Source: an uncultured Pelagibacteraceae bacterium
Lineage (GTDB): Bacteria; Pseudomonadota; Alphaproteobacteria; Pelagibacterales; Pelagibacteraceae
Direction of reading: 5' to 3'
Length of the DNA stretch: 64,000 bases
Assembly (NCBI GenBank): GCA_902567045.1
Contig: CACFLJ010000001.1
Location: forward strand, 124,001 to 188,000
Below are positions 23,595-32,037 of this stretch, one piece after another. Within the stretch, counting starts at the first letter, position 1. Each line of letters begins with the position of its first letter. The translations under genes were made by a program, and so were the position numbers. The notes under the pieces were generated by a model, which had not been told where the DNA came from, ran no database searches, and saw only the letters and a list, made by a program, of their open reading frames with translations.

Positions 23595-24567
23595 AATTAA
23601 GCAACTTTGATTTAATATCAGATACAGATTTTTTATCGAGTGTTGATGTTGTAAAAGTAGATTTCTTGATGATTTTTTCAAAATCTTTAATCTTTTCTTT
23701 TATTTTATCCTCATCAATTAAGTCTATTTTGTTAAACACTATTATTTCCTGCTTCTTTAATAGCTCAGAGCTATATTTGCCCATCTCATCTCTTACTTGA
23801 AGATATGAATTGGTTAAATCATTTTCTGATATATCAATTAGATGCAAAAGTGCTTTACATCTTTCGATATGTTTTAAAAATTTAATTCCTAAACCCGTCC
23901 CTTGATGTGCTCCTTCAATTAATCCTGGAATATCTGCTAAAGTTATCTCTTTATCATCGTACATTGCGACACCAAGATTTGGATTTAAAGTGGTAAATTT
24001 ATAATTTGCTATTTTAGGAGTTGCGCTTGTTAAAGATGCTAATAAACTTGATTTTCCTGCATTAGGTAAACCTATAATTCCAATATCTGCAATTGTCTTA
24101 AGCTGTAGATATATCCAGAACTCTTCACCAACTGCACCTTTGGTAAATTTTTTTGGAGCCCTGTTAGTTGATGATTTAAACCTTGTATTACCAAAACCTC
24201 CTTTGCCACCAATAGCTGCAACAAATTTTTCATTTTCTTCTTTAAAATCATATATCAGAGTTTTGTTATCTTCTTCAAATACTTGCGTTCCAACTGGTAC
24301 TTTTAAATGTAAATCTTCTCCTCCTCTTCCTGTTTTATTTTTTCCACTTCCATCTCTACCTCGCTCAGCTTTAAAATGCTGTTGATATCTAAAATCAATC
24401 AGTGTGTTTAAATTCCTCTCTGAGACGAGCATAACAGAGCCACCTTTTCCTCCATCACCTCCATCAGGTCCTCCAAATTCAATAAATTTTTCTCTTCTAA
24501 AACTAGGAGAACCAGATCCACCGTCTCCAGCTTTTACATATATCTTAACTTGATCGAGAAATTTCAT
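23584..24567 (-). CDS. obgE: Obg family ribosome-assembly GTPase
   Basis: Essential GTPase of 50S assembly and stress signalling. 327 residues: glycine-rich Obg fold (1-158) and a GTPase domain with G1 GLPNAGKS (166-173), G3 DIPGLIEGA and G4 NKID. It ends after the G domain, without the extended C-terminal tail of E. coli ObgE. Gene order rplU-rpmA-obgE-proB-proA-nadD is a widely conserved bacterial cluster. Confidence 0.97.
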   Translation of the reverse strand: MKFLDQVKIYVKAGDGGSGSPSFRREKFIEFGGPDGGDGGKGGSVMLVSERNLNTLIDFRYQQHFKAERGRDGSGKNKTGRGGEDLHLKVPVGTQVFEEDNKTLIYDFKEENEKFVAAIGGKGGFGNTRFKSSTNRAPKKFTKGAVGEEFWIYLQLKTIADIGIIGLPNAGKSSLLASLTSATPKIANYKFTTLNPNLGVAMYDDKEITLADIPGLIEGAHQGTGLGIKFLKHIERCKALLHLIDISENDLTNSYLQVRDEMGKYSSELLKKQEIIVFNKIDLIDEDKIKEKIKDFEKIIKKSTFTTSTLDKKSVSDIKSKLLNYVS

Positions 24568-24594
24568 TATTTTACAGAAATAATTAGCTTTTTA

Positions 24595-24849
24595 CTAATT
24601 AGGTTTTACTGATACGTAAGTTCTGTCTGATTTGCTTTTTTTAAAAACAACTTTTCCTTTAACTACAGAAAAAATTGAATGGTCTTTACCCATTCCAACA
24701 TTTTCTCCAGGAAAAATTTTAGTGCCTCTTTGTCTGACAATAATATTTCCAGGTATTACTAATTCACCACCATATTTTTTCACACCCAGTCTACGGCCCG
24801 CACTATCTCTTCCGTTCCTTGATGATCCACCTGCTTTTTTTGTTGCCAT
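24595..24849 (-). CDS. rpmA: 50S ribosomal protein L27
   Basis: Large-subunit protein near the peptidyl transferase centre. 84 residues. N-terminus [20 protein letters not shown] is canonical and carries no cleavable N-terminal extension of the Firmicutes type. Eleven bp after rplU, transcribed from the same promoter. Confidence 0.98.
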   Translation of the reverse strand: MATKKAGGSSRNGRDSAGRRLGVKKYGGELVIPGNIIVRQRGTKIFPGENVGMGKDHSIFSVVKGKVVFKKSKSDRTYVSVKPN

Positions 24850-24860
24850 AAATTACCTAT

Positions 24861-25271
24861 TTATTTCGAAGCCTCAGTTTTTTCTTCTTTGGTCTCTTTA
24901 ACCACAACTTCACTTTTTTTCATCTTTTCAGCTTCAGATAAAACTTTACCATCTTTTGAAAAAATTTTGTTAATTCTTATAAGCGAAAACTGTTGTCTGT
25001 GTCCGTTCTTACGTCTCGAATTTTTTCTTCTTCTTTTTTTGAAAATTAGGACTGTTCTTTCTTTACCATTTTTTAATAATTCAGCTTCCACTTTTGCGCC
25101 ACTTACAGTTGGCTCACCTAACTCAATACTTTTGTCATCACCGTAAGCTAAAATTTCTTTAAATTCCACTTTAGTTTCTGGATTTGAATCAGCTAATTTT
25201 TCTACTTTAAGTATTTCACCAGCTGAGACTTTGTACTGTTTTCCACCTGTTTGTATAACTGCGTATGACAT
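24861..25271 (-). CDS. rplU: 50S ribosomal protein L21
   Basis: Large-subunit protein L21. 136 residues; the conserved core (YAVIQTGGKQYKVSAGE, then KRRRRKNSRRKNGHRQ) covers the first ~105. A ~30-residue Lys/Glu-rich C-terminal extension follows, beyond the usual ~103-residue family length. First gene of the rplU-rpmA-obgE run, with a good promoter just upstream. Confidence 0.97.
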   Translation of the reverse strand: MSYAVIQTGGKQYKVSAGEILKVEKLADSNPETKVEFKEILAYGDDKSIELGEPTVSGAKVEAELLKNGKERTVLIFKKRRRKNSRRKNGHRQQFSLIRINKIFSKDGKVLSEAEKMKKSEVVVKETKEEKTEASK

Positions 25272-25298
25272 TAATAATTCTAGTTTTTAATAATCAGC

Positions 25299-25326
25299 AA
25301 TATAGTCAGGGCCTTATTTTAGTCAA
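25299..25326 (-). promoter_or_regulatory. Promoter of rplU-rpmA-obgE
   Basis: On the minus strand, TTGACT (25326-25321) is followed after 16 bp by TATATT (25304-25299), a close match to the sigma-70 consensus. The start site would fall near 25291, giving a ~20-nt leader before the rplU ATG at 25271. It lies in the short gap after gloB, which suggests the ribosomal-protein genes are expressed independently of metX-metW-gloB. Confidence 0.55.
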
Positions 25327-25336
25327 GCTGAATAAG

Positions 25337-26056
25337 CTAGAAATTATCCTTTAAATCTCTCAATTTTGAAAAGTTTTCAAGGTTTTTTGATCTTAAAAAA
25401 ATATTGGTTTGTAGTTCTTCTTCAAGTGTGGAGGGTATAGTTGGTCTTCCTTCGGCTATCTGATTTTTTACTGATTCAATTTTAGAAATTAGTCTTCTGT
25501 TATTTGAGTCATACTTCAAACAAAAATCTGAATTTTTTAATGTATATTCATGTCCACAATAAATTTCTGTATTTAACGGTAAACTCTTTATTAATTGTAA
25601 TGAATTAAACATTTCTTCATGAGTGCCCTCAAATACTCTTCCGCAACCCAATGAAAACAATGTATCTCCTGAAAATAACGCATTCTCTTTGAAAAAATAA
25701 AAACATACATGACCTAAAGTATGTCCTGGAATATGAAAAACTTTGGCTTCGAATATACCATCTTTCCAGATTTCATCATTTTTTACTAATATATCTATTT
25801 CAGGTATTCTATGTTTATCCCGATCAAAACCAATAACTTTGGCATTATATAACTTTTTAAGCTCTTTATTACCCCCTACGTGATCATAATGATGGTGAGT
25901 ATTCATTATAAATTTTAATTTTAAGTTGAGAGTGTCAAGTTTATTGATAACTGGCTTTGCCTCACTTGGATCTATCACAACCGCGCATCTTTTGATTTCA
26001 TCAATTAATAAATACGAAAAATTATCTTCTAAACATTTTATAATTTCTATTTTCAT
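25337..26056 (-). CDS. gloB: Hydroxyacylglutathione hydrolase (glyoxalase II)
   Basis: Metallo-beta-lactamase-fold thioesterase that hydrolyses S-lactoylglutathione, the second step of methylglyoxal detoxification. 239 residues. Metal ligands are in THHHYDH (His54, His56, Asp58, His59); further ligands are in HIPGHTLGH and the FSGDTLFSLGCGR and YCGHEYT segments typical of GloB. It lies one base after metW on the minus strand; this metX-metW-gloB linkage looks like one operon. Confidence 0.94.
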   Translation of the reverse strand: MKIEIIKCLEDNFSYLLIDEIKRCAVVIDPSEAKPVINKLDTLNLKLKFIMNTHHHYDHVGGNKELKKLYNAKVIGFDRDKHRIPEIDILVKNDEIWKDGIFEAKVFHIPGHTLGHVCFYFFKENALFSGDTLFSLGCGRVFEGTHEEMFNSLQLIKSLPLNTEIYCGHEYTLKNSDFCLKYDSNNRRLISKIESVKNQIAEGRPTIPSTLEEELQTNIFLRSKNLENFSKLRDLKDNF

Positions 26057-26057
26057 T

Positions 26058-26654
26058 TTATTTCTCCAGTAAAAAAATTCCTAATTCTGATATTAGGTTT
26101 TTATATTTTAAATTTGAAGCCGTAATTTTTGAGGTTTTTTGTCCGTTTAAAGAAATTGTTTTAAAAATATTTATTCCTTTATTATTACAAAAATTATAAA
26201 AGTCTTGAATTGTACACATATGTAAATTTGGAGTATTGTACCATTCATAAGGCAAATTCTTAGTAATTGGCATTTCTCCTTTAAAAAGTAAATCTACCCT
26301 AATTTTCCAATGTCCAAAATTTGGAATGGTTACAATAACTTTTTTTCCTACTCTTAATAAATCTTTAATTACATTCTCCGGACTCATGAAAGCTTGTAGT
26401 GTTTGACTTAGAATCACGTAATCAAAAGACAGATCTGGAAATTGTTTTAAGTCATACTCTGCATTACCTTCAACAACAGCCAATCCGTTAGATAAACATT
26501 TTTTGACTTTTTCTTTAGAAATTTCAAGTCCTCTAACATCCACTACCTTATTTTTTGATAAATATTCCATCAAAATCCCATCGCCACATCCAACGTCAAG
26601 GACTCTTGATCTTTCATCAATTAATTTTGATATAACTTTAAATTCTTCTTTCAT
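26058..26654 (-). CDS. metW: Methionine biosynthesis protein MetW
   Basis: Small class I SAM-dependent methyltransferase-fold protein found next to MetX. 198 residues; SAM-binding motif VLDVGCGDG begins near residue 19. MetW partners MetX in many proteobacteria, where it is required for or stimulates homoserine acyltransfer. Its first 17 bases overlap the metX 3' end. The IPNFGHW and YEWYNTPN segments are MetW-specific rather than general methyltransferase features. Confidence 0.93.
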   Translation of the reverse strand: MKEEFKVISKLIDERSRVLDVGCGDGILMEYLSKNKVVDVRGLEISKEKVKKCLSNGLAVVEGNAEYDLKQFPDLSFDYVILSQTLQAFMSPENVIKDLLRVGKKVIVTIPNFGHWKIRVDLLFKGEMPITKNLPYEWYNTPNLHMCTIQDFYNFCNNKGINIFKTISLNGQKTSKITASNLKYKNLISELGIFLLEK

Positions 26655-27771
26655 TTATATTTAAATAAGTAGTGCTTAAGTAGTTTTTTATAGTGCTTAA
26701 AAAATCAGGCACATCTAACAAAAAAGAGTCATGACCTTTGTCAGTTTTAATTTCTACAAAGCCAACATCGGCTCCTATAGCATTTAGTGCAATTACAATA
26801 TCTTTATTTTCAGAGGTTGGGTATAACCAATCTGAAGTAAATGAAATAATAAAAAATTTTGTCTTACTGTCTTTAAAAGCTTGAGAAAGATTACCACCAT
26901 GTTGTTTTGTCAAATCAAAGTAGTCCATTGCTCTTGTAATGTATAAGTAGCTATTTGCATCAAATCTATCCACAAAAACAGAGCCTTGATATCTTAAATA
27001 ACTCTCAATTTGAAAGTCAGCATCAAATCCAAATTTTAAATCTGATCTTTCTTGCAGATTTCTTCCAAATTTTTCTTGTAATCCTTTCTTTGATAAATAT
27101 GTAATATGTGCAGCCATTCTAGCAACAGCCAAACCTTTGTCTGGATTACTTGTTTTTCCGTCATATAAACCATCCTTCCAATTTGTATCTGACATGATTG
27201 CTTGTCTTCCAAGCTCATTGAAAGCAATATTTTGAGCTGAGTGACTAGCTGTACAAGCAATTGGCAAAGCAACCTTAGCCTTGTTTGGAAAATTTGATAC
27301 AAATTGTAATACTTGCATCCCACCCATAGAACCACCAGCAACTGCAAATAATCTTTCTATTTTGAAATGATCTAAAAGATTGTATTGAGCATTAACCATA
27401 TCGTTTATTGTAATAACAGGAAAATTTGTTCCTATTGGATTGTTGGTTGTAGGATCAATAGTTCCTGGTCCATATGAACCCATACAGCCACCAATAACAT
27501 TTGCACAAATTACGAAAAATTTTTCAGTATCAAAAGCCTTACCTGGACCAACTGCATAATTCCACCACCCTTCTTTATTTGTGACTGGGTTTTGACCGGA
27601 GGCAAATTGATCTCCTGTTAATGCATGAAAAACAAGTATGGCATTATCTTTTTTTTCATTAAGATTTCCGTAAGTCTCATAAGCTAGTGGAAAATTTGAT
27701 ATTTCTTTTCCACAATCAAGTTTTAGAGGTTGCTTAATAGTTATACTTTTTATTTTATCAAAATTACTCAT
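26638..27771 (-). CDS. metX: Homoserine O-acyltransferase
   Basis: Alpha/beta-hydrolase acyltransferase (acetyl or succinyl donor) at the entry to methionine synthesis. 377 residues. Catalytic triad Ser148 (GGSMGG), Asp314 (SDWLYP) and His347 (DKGHDSF). Family residues that choose acetyl- versus succinyl-CoA cannot be decided here. No clear Shine-Dalgarno precedes the ATG; the 5' UTR holds a SAM-II riboswitch, so expression should fall when SAM is abundant. Co-transcribed with metW. Confidence 0.96.
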   Translation of the reverse strand: MSNFDKIKSITIKQPLKLDCGKEISNFPLAYETYGNLNEKKDNAILVFHALTGDQFASGQNPVTNKEGWWNYAVGPGKAFDTEKFFVICANVIGGCMGSYGPGTIDPTTNNPIGTNFPVITINDMVNAQYNLLDHFKIERLFAVAGGSMGGMQVLQFVSNFPNKAKVALPIACTASHSAQNIAFNELGRQAIMSDTNWKDGLYDGKTSNPDKGLAVARMAAHITYLSKKGLQEKFGRNLQERSDLKFGFDADFQIESYLRYQGSVFVDRFDANSYLYITRAMDYFDLTKQHGGNLSQAFKDSKTKFFIISFTSDWLYPTSENKDIVIALNAIGADVGFVEIKTDKGHDSFLLDVPDFLSTIKNYLSTTYLNINERRI

Positions 27772-27799
27772 AATATTTTTGCTGAGATGAATTGTGAGA

Positions 27800-27855
27800 A
27801 AAAAACTTATTTAGCAGGTTTTTTATAGCGCTCGCAATTCAGTTAAATCAGCGCA
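27800..27855 (-). ncRNA. SAM-II riboswitch (metA/metX leader)
   Basis: Read on the minus strand, the leader has GCGC (27854-27851), UGAUUUAAC, a loop ending AUUGCGA, then GCGC (27831-27828), then AUAAA and GCUAAAUAAG (to 27806). This matches the SAM-II H-type pseudoknot block for block, including the 19-nt span between the two GCGC arms, as I recall it from the structurally characterised SAM-II aptamer. A T7 tract (27805-27799 region) follows directly, so it may end transcription rather than only hide the ribosome site. Context (metX) is the classic one for this class. Confidence 0.9.
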
Positions 27856-27862
27856 AAAACGT

Positions 27863-27889
27863 TTTATAAGATAGCTTTTTGGATGTCAA
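27863..27889 (-). promoter_or_regulatory. Promoter of the metX riboswitch transcript
   Basis: Minus-strand TTGACA (27889-27884) and TATAAA (27868-27863) are 15 bp apart (16 to the overlapping ATAAAA). The predicted start site lies about 5-8 bp downstream, immediately before the first arm of the SAM-II aptamer, so the riboswitch would form the very 5' end of the mRNA. Confidence 0.55.
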
Positions 27890-27953
27890 TTTTTTTAGAA
27901 TTATTGATTGTATTATCTAATTATCTGACTATTTATTAATAAAATTTAACATC

Positions 27954-29039
27954 ATGAATACCCCAATATTTAGAAAAATAACTCTCCAAGCTTACAAACC
28001 AGGAAGATCATTTCTAAATAAAAAAAAAAAAATAATTAAATTATCAGCAAATGAATCTGCCTTAGGTATGAGTAAAAATGCTCAAAGAGTAATTAAAAAA
28101 GCTAGTGATAACATCTCTAAATATCCAGATGGAAAATTCAAAGATTTAACTTCTATGATTTCAAAAAAATATAATTGTAATCAAAACCAAGTGATTTGTG
28201 GATCTGGATCTGATGAAATTATTCAGATGTTATGTCAACTATTTTTAAATAAAGGAGATGAGGTAGTTGTTCCAGAATTTAGTTTTTTGATGTACAGAAT
28301 TTATGCGCAAATAGTGGGAGCTAAGGTTGTATTTTCCAAAGAAAAAAATTTTAAAGTATCAAATAATGAAATTTTTAAAAAAGTATCAAAGAAGACTAAA
28401 ATCGTATTTCTAGCAAATCCTAATAACCCTACAGGTACATATATTTCTAAAAATCAATTATTAGATTTAAGAAAGCGTTTAAATAAAAAAATATTACTAG
28501 TTGTTGATGACGCTTATTTTGAATACATGTTAAATAAAGATTACAAACCAGGTTTAGAGCTTTTCAAAAATAAAAATAATGTATTTATACTAAGAACTTT
28601 CTCTAAAATTTATGGACTTGCATCTTTAAGAGTTGGGTGGGGATACGGGAGTAAAAAAATAGTGGATGCTTTGTATAAAATTAAACCACCATTTAATGTA
28701 AATAAGATAGCTCAGGTATGCGCCATAGAGTCTTTAAAAGATAAAAGCTTTATCAAAAAGTCTATAAAACATAATTTGGATTGGGCCAAAAAAATAAAAA
28801 ATACAATGAATTTATATAATATAAAAACAAATGAAATTGGACCAAATTTTTTCCTTTTAGATTTTAAAAATTGTAAATATTCAGCAAATTTTGTGGAAAA
28901 AAAACTTGAAGCTTCTGGAATAATTCTTAGGGAAATGAATTCGTATGGAATTAAAAATTGTTTGAGACTTACTATAGGAAATAATTACGAGAATAACTTG
29001 TTGCTTAATAAATTAAAAAATATCTTTAAAAATGTTTAA
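27954..29039 (+). CDS. hisC: Histidinol-phosphate aminotransferase family (HisC)
   Basis: Fold-type I PLP aminotransferase of the HisC group. 361 residues. PLP Lys218 in RTFSKIYGLASLRVG; ANPNNPTG motif at 154-161; DDAYFEY follows. It is followed by tyrA with an 8-bp overlap. This hisC-tyrA pairing suggests it may act on aromatic keto acids or prephenate as well as, or instead of, imidazole acetol phosphate; the sequence alone does not decide. Confidence 0.9.
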   Translation: MNTPIFRKITLQAYKPGRSFLNKKKKIIKLSANESALGMSKNAQRVIKKASDNISKYPDGKFKDLTSMISKKYNCNQNQVICGSGSDEIIQMLCQLFLNKGDEVVVPEFSFLMYRIYAQIVGAKVVFSKEKNFKVSNNEIFKKVSKKTKIVFLANPNNPTGTYISKNQLLDLRKRLNKKILLVVDDAYFEYMLNKDYKPGLELFKNKNNVFILRTFSKIYGLASLRVGWGYGSKKIVDALYKIKPPFNVNKIAQVCAIESLKDKSFIKKSIKHNLDWAKKIKNTMNLYNIKTNEIGPNFFLLDFKNCKYSANFVEKKLEASGIILREMNSYGIKNCLRLTIGNNYENNLLLNKLKNIFKNV

Positions 29040-29931
29040 AAAAATTTTAATAATTGGTTGTGGACTTATAGGGTCTTCAATATTAAGAGGTTCGATAACT
29101 AAAAAAATCTCTAAACATTATTTTGTTTATGAAAAATCACATAAAAATATTCAAAAGATAAAAAAAATTAGTAATAAAATAAGAATTCTTAAAATTCTGG
29201 ATAATAAACTATCTGATGTCGATCTTGTAGTCCTATCAACGCCGATGAGCGAATATGAGAAAATTATTCCTAATTTAAATAGGTATTTGAATAAAAATTG
29301 CTTAATTACTGATGTAGGCTCTACTAAAGAAAATATATTAAAATTGAAAAATAAAAGACTATCAAAGTCTCTTGATTGGATTACTAGTCACCCAATTTCA
29401 GGTTCAGAGGTGAGTGGACCCGAGTACGGAACCAAAAATCTTTTTGTAAATAAATGGTGCGTCGTAGTAAATGACAAAAATAAAACAAAACAAAATAAAT
29501 TATTAAAATTTTGGAAAAAATTAGGTTCAAAAGTTATTATTATGGATGCAAAAACTCATGATAAAATTTTTTCTATTACTAGCCATTTACCTCATTTAAT
29601 TGCTTATAACTTGATAAAAACTGCACAAGATTTTCAAAAAAAACAAAAAAAAGATGTCATAAAGTTTAGCGCTGGAGGATTAAGAGATTTTTCAAGGATA
29701 GCTGCATCTAATGAAATAATGTGGAGAGATATTTTTTTTAATAATAAAAAAAATATAGTTAGTGCGATAAACTTATTTATTAATAATTTAAATTCATTTA
29801 AGAAAAATATAGAAAATTTAGATGATAGAACTTTGAGAAAAAAATTAACTAATTCTAAAAAGGTAAGACAGCATATTTTAAGTTTGAAGCAAGATGTAGC
29901 AAAACCAGATTTTGGAAGAGAACAAGATTAA
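29032..29931 (+). CDS. tyrA: Prephenate/arogenate dehydrogenase
   Basis: TyrA-family enzyme of tyrosine synthesis. 299 residues. N-terminal Rossmann motif IIGCGLIGSS; the catalytic region includes THPISGSE-like SHPISGSEVSGPEYG and the SITSHLPHLIAYNL helix. Its last four bases (TTAA, 29928-29931) are shared with the stop codon of the convergent C40 peptidase gene. Confidence 0.93.
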   Translation: MFKKILIIGCGLIGSSILRGSITKKISKHYFVYEKSHKNIQKIKKISNKIRILKILDNKLSDVDLVVLSTPMSEYEKIIPNLNRYLNKNCLITDVGSTKENILKLKNKRLSKSLDWITSHPISGSEVSGPEYGTKNLFVNKWCVVVNDKNKTKQNKLLKFWKKLGSKVIIMDAKTHDKIFSITSHLPHLIAYNLIKTAQDFQKKQKKDVIKFSAGGLRDFSRIAASNEIMWRDIFFNNKKNIVSAINLFINNLNSFKKNIENLDDRTLRKKLTNSKKVRQHILSLKQDVAKPDFGREQD

Positions 29932-30677
29932 ATTGATATAATCTTTAATATTTTTAAATTTGCAGTTTTCTCAATTAATTTAATAGTCTTCCTAATTGGC
30001 ATTATTAATACTTTTTTTCTTGGTCCATATGCATGAATTAAATCATTTGAATTCAAACAAATTGCAACATGTCCTTTCCAAAAAATAATATCTCCTTTTT
30101 TGAAAAACTTTTTGTTGATAAAACCCTTTTTAATTTTAACTTGATCAATCGTATCTCTTGGAAAAAATTTACTATTAAATTTATAAAACATTTGCAATAA
30201 AGCTGAACAGTCAATACCATCAAAACTTTTACCACCCCATTTATATTTACAACCTAAAAAAAGTTTTAATATTTTTGTAAAATCAATATTTCTTTTTTTT
30301 ATAATTTCTAATTCGTTCAAGCTAACCCATTTATTCTTTTCAAACATAACAAAACCATTTTTTTTTTCTAAAATTTCAATTTCTGATGAAAAGGGAAGGA
30401 ATTTTTTAGTATCAAATCTACTTAAAGGTTTTGAATAAATTTTAGATTTTAAGACACTAACTTTATGTGTCTGTTTCATTTTTTTGTTAAACTTTCCAAC
30501 TTTTATAAAACCAACATACTTGTCATAAATTGTTCTAACTTTTAAAAAATTCTTTTTTTTTTGTATTACTTGAAATTTCTCACCATATAAAATTTGTGAG
30601 CTAAGGTTAGATTTTGTTGTAGCTGTCTCATAAACATTTAAATATGGGCTATGGCAAAAGTAGCTATTTTTCACCAA
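29928..30677 (-). CDS. NlpC/P60 (C40) peptidase, probably cytoplasmic
   Basis: Cysteine peptidase expected to cut gamma-D-Glu-diaminopimelate bonds in peptidoglycan fragments. 249 residues: two N-terminal SH3-like regions (~10-60 and ~70-125) and a C-terminal NlpC/P60 domain (~133-249). Catalytic residues: Cys157 (DGIDCSALLQ), His203 (FWKGHVAI) and a third polar residue around His215. No signal peptide or lipobox is visible. It overlaps the ampG 3' end by 14 bp, so muropeptides imported by AmpG are its likely substrate. Resembles the dipeptidyl-peptidase VI-like C40 group. Confidence 0.85.
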   Translation of the reverse strand: MVKNSYFCHSPYLNVYETATTKSNLSSQILYGEKFQVIQKKKNFLKVRTIYDKYVGFIKVGKFNKKMKQTHKVSVLKSKIYSKPLSRFDTKKFLPFSSEIEILEKKNGFVMFEKNKWVSLNELEIIKKRNIDFTKILKLFLGCKYKWGGKSFDGIDCSALLQMFYKFNSKFFPRDTIDQVKIKKGFINKKFFKKGDIIFWKGHVAICLNSNDLIHAYGPRKKVLIMPIRKTIKLIEKTANLKILKIISI

Positions 30678-32037
30678 TTTTTACCTTATTTCTTATTAAC
30701 CAAAGACATATTAATGATGGAATAACCATTATTGTAGTTATAATAAAAAATGTTCCCCAGTCCCCATTTAACCAATCTACAAATGCCCCAGATGAAGAGG
30801 CGAGCGTAGTTCTGCCGGCAGTTCCTATTGATGCCAACAATGCATATTGAGTTGCTGTATAAGTTCTATCTACTAATAATGATATGAATGCTACAAATGC
30901 AACGGTCGCAAATGCAGCAGTTATGTCGTCGGCAATTACAGCTATTGCAAATAAAAGTTCAGACTTGCCTACCCACGCCAACAGTGCAAAAATAAGATTT
31001 GTCAAAGCCATCAGCCCACCAGCAAAGAACATTGTTTTTATAGTGCCAGCCCGCATTGCCATTACACCTCCAAGTAGAGTAAAAACTACAGTTGTAATCC
31101 AACCTAATCCTTTAGAATAAATAGCTATTTGTCCTTTAGAAAAACCAATTTCTTTATAAAAGACTATCGACATTCGTCCTAAAAATGCCTCTCCAATTTT
31201 AAATAAAAATACAAAACCTAAAATCCCTAATGCAATAGCAAGACCATTTTTTTTGAAAAAACTTATTATTGGTCCTCCAATAGTACCTGTAATAAAGGCA
31301 ATAATGTTTGTTATAATATTATTTGATCCAAGCTTATCTTTAATTATTTGATCAGTTGCTCTTTGCTTTTTTTGTCTATCATTTTCAACTGGTTCATGAA
31401 CAAACATTAAACCTATATTCATCAATATAACTAGGATGCCAAGAATTAAAAAAGTAGCTTGCCAATAATTGGTTACTCCAAGATTTTCAAAAAATTCGGC
31501 TGTAAATAATGCGACTACACCACCTAATTTATAACCGGTCCACCAACCGACAACTGCCATCGCTGCACCTGCAGCCATAGCTTTACCTTCATCTGAATTA
31601 ATTTGCTCTATTCGTAATGCATCAACAGTAATATCTTGAGTGGCAGAGGCTACTGCAATTATTAACCCAACAGAAATTAAAAGAGCAAGGTTTTGCGTAG
31701 GATTTATAAAGCTCCAAACTACCAAACTCAATAAAATAACAAATTGCATTAAAACAATCCATCCTCGTCTATGTCCTAATCTTTTAGACAAAACTGGTAT
31801 TTGTATTCTATCAATTATTGGAGCCCATAAATAATTAAATGCATATACCCCAAATATTAATCCAGCCCATCCAATTGTTGATCTACTTAATCCTTCTTCT
31901 TTTAACCAAAGACTTAAGCTACTAGCAATTAATACCCAGGGAAAACCACTTATTGCTCCAAGTAGCAAAATTCTCAACATCCTCACATCTTTGTAAACTA
32001 GCAAAGAGTCTTTCCAACTTTGTTGTCTTGTAGACAT
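30664..32037 (-). CDS. ampG: AmpG-type muropeptide permease (MFS)
   Basis: Inner-membrane MFS transporter for GlcNAc-anhydroMurNAc peptides. About 457 residues with ~12 membrane segments. The N-terminal half has the AmpG signature GLSRSTIGWAGLIFGVYAFN and WAPIIDR; ATQDITVDALRIE is also typical. The frame is open to 32052, but the Met at 32037 (MSTRQQSW) gives the TAATG one-base overlap with trkH seen at many junctions in this window and is preferred. Paired with a C40 peptidase gene downstream. Confidence 0.9.
   Translation of the reverse strand: MSTRQQSWKDSLLVYKDVRMLRILLLGAISGFPWVLIASSLSLWLKEEGLSRSTIGWAGLIFGVYAFNYLWAPIIDRIQIPVLSKRLGHRRGWIVLMQFVILLSLVVWSFINPTQNLALLISVGLIIAVASATQDITVDALRIEQINSDEGKAMAAGAAMAVVGWWTGYKLGGVVALFTAEFFENLGVTNYWQATFLILGILVILMNIGLMFVHEPVENDRQKKQRATDQIIKDKLGSNNIITNIIAFITGTIGGPIISFFKKNGLAIALGILGFVFLFKIGEAFLGRMSIVFYKEIGFSKGQIAIYSKGLGWITTVVFTLLGGVMAMRAGTIKTMFFAGGLMALTNLIFALLAWVGKSELLFAIAVIADDITAAFATVAFVAFISLLVDRTYTATQYALLASIGTAGRTTLASSSGAFVDWLNGDWGTFFIITTIMVIPSLICLWLIRNKVKIGEK

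Noticed and set aside
23595..23681. Upstream extension of proB to 23681
   Set aside because: The extra residues overlap obgE and are unlike glutamate kinase; the Met at 23594 fits the family.
31200..31260. Long T/A homopolymer runs within genes as slippage or frameshift sites
   Set aside because: Homopolymer runs are spread throughout this AT-rich DNA and all the affected genes have intact frames of normal length.
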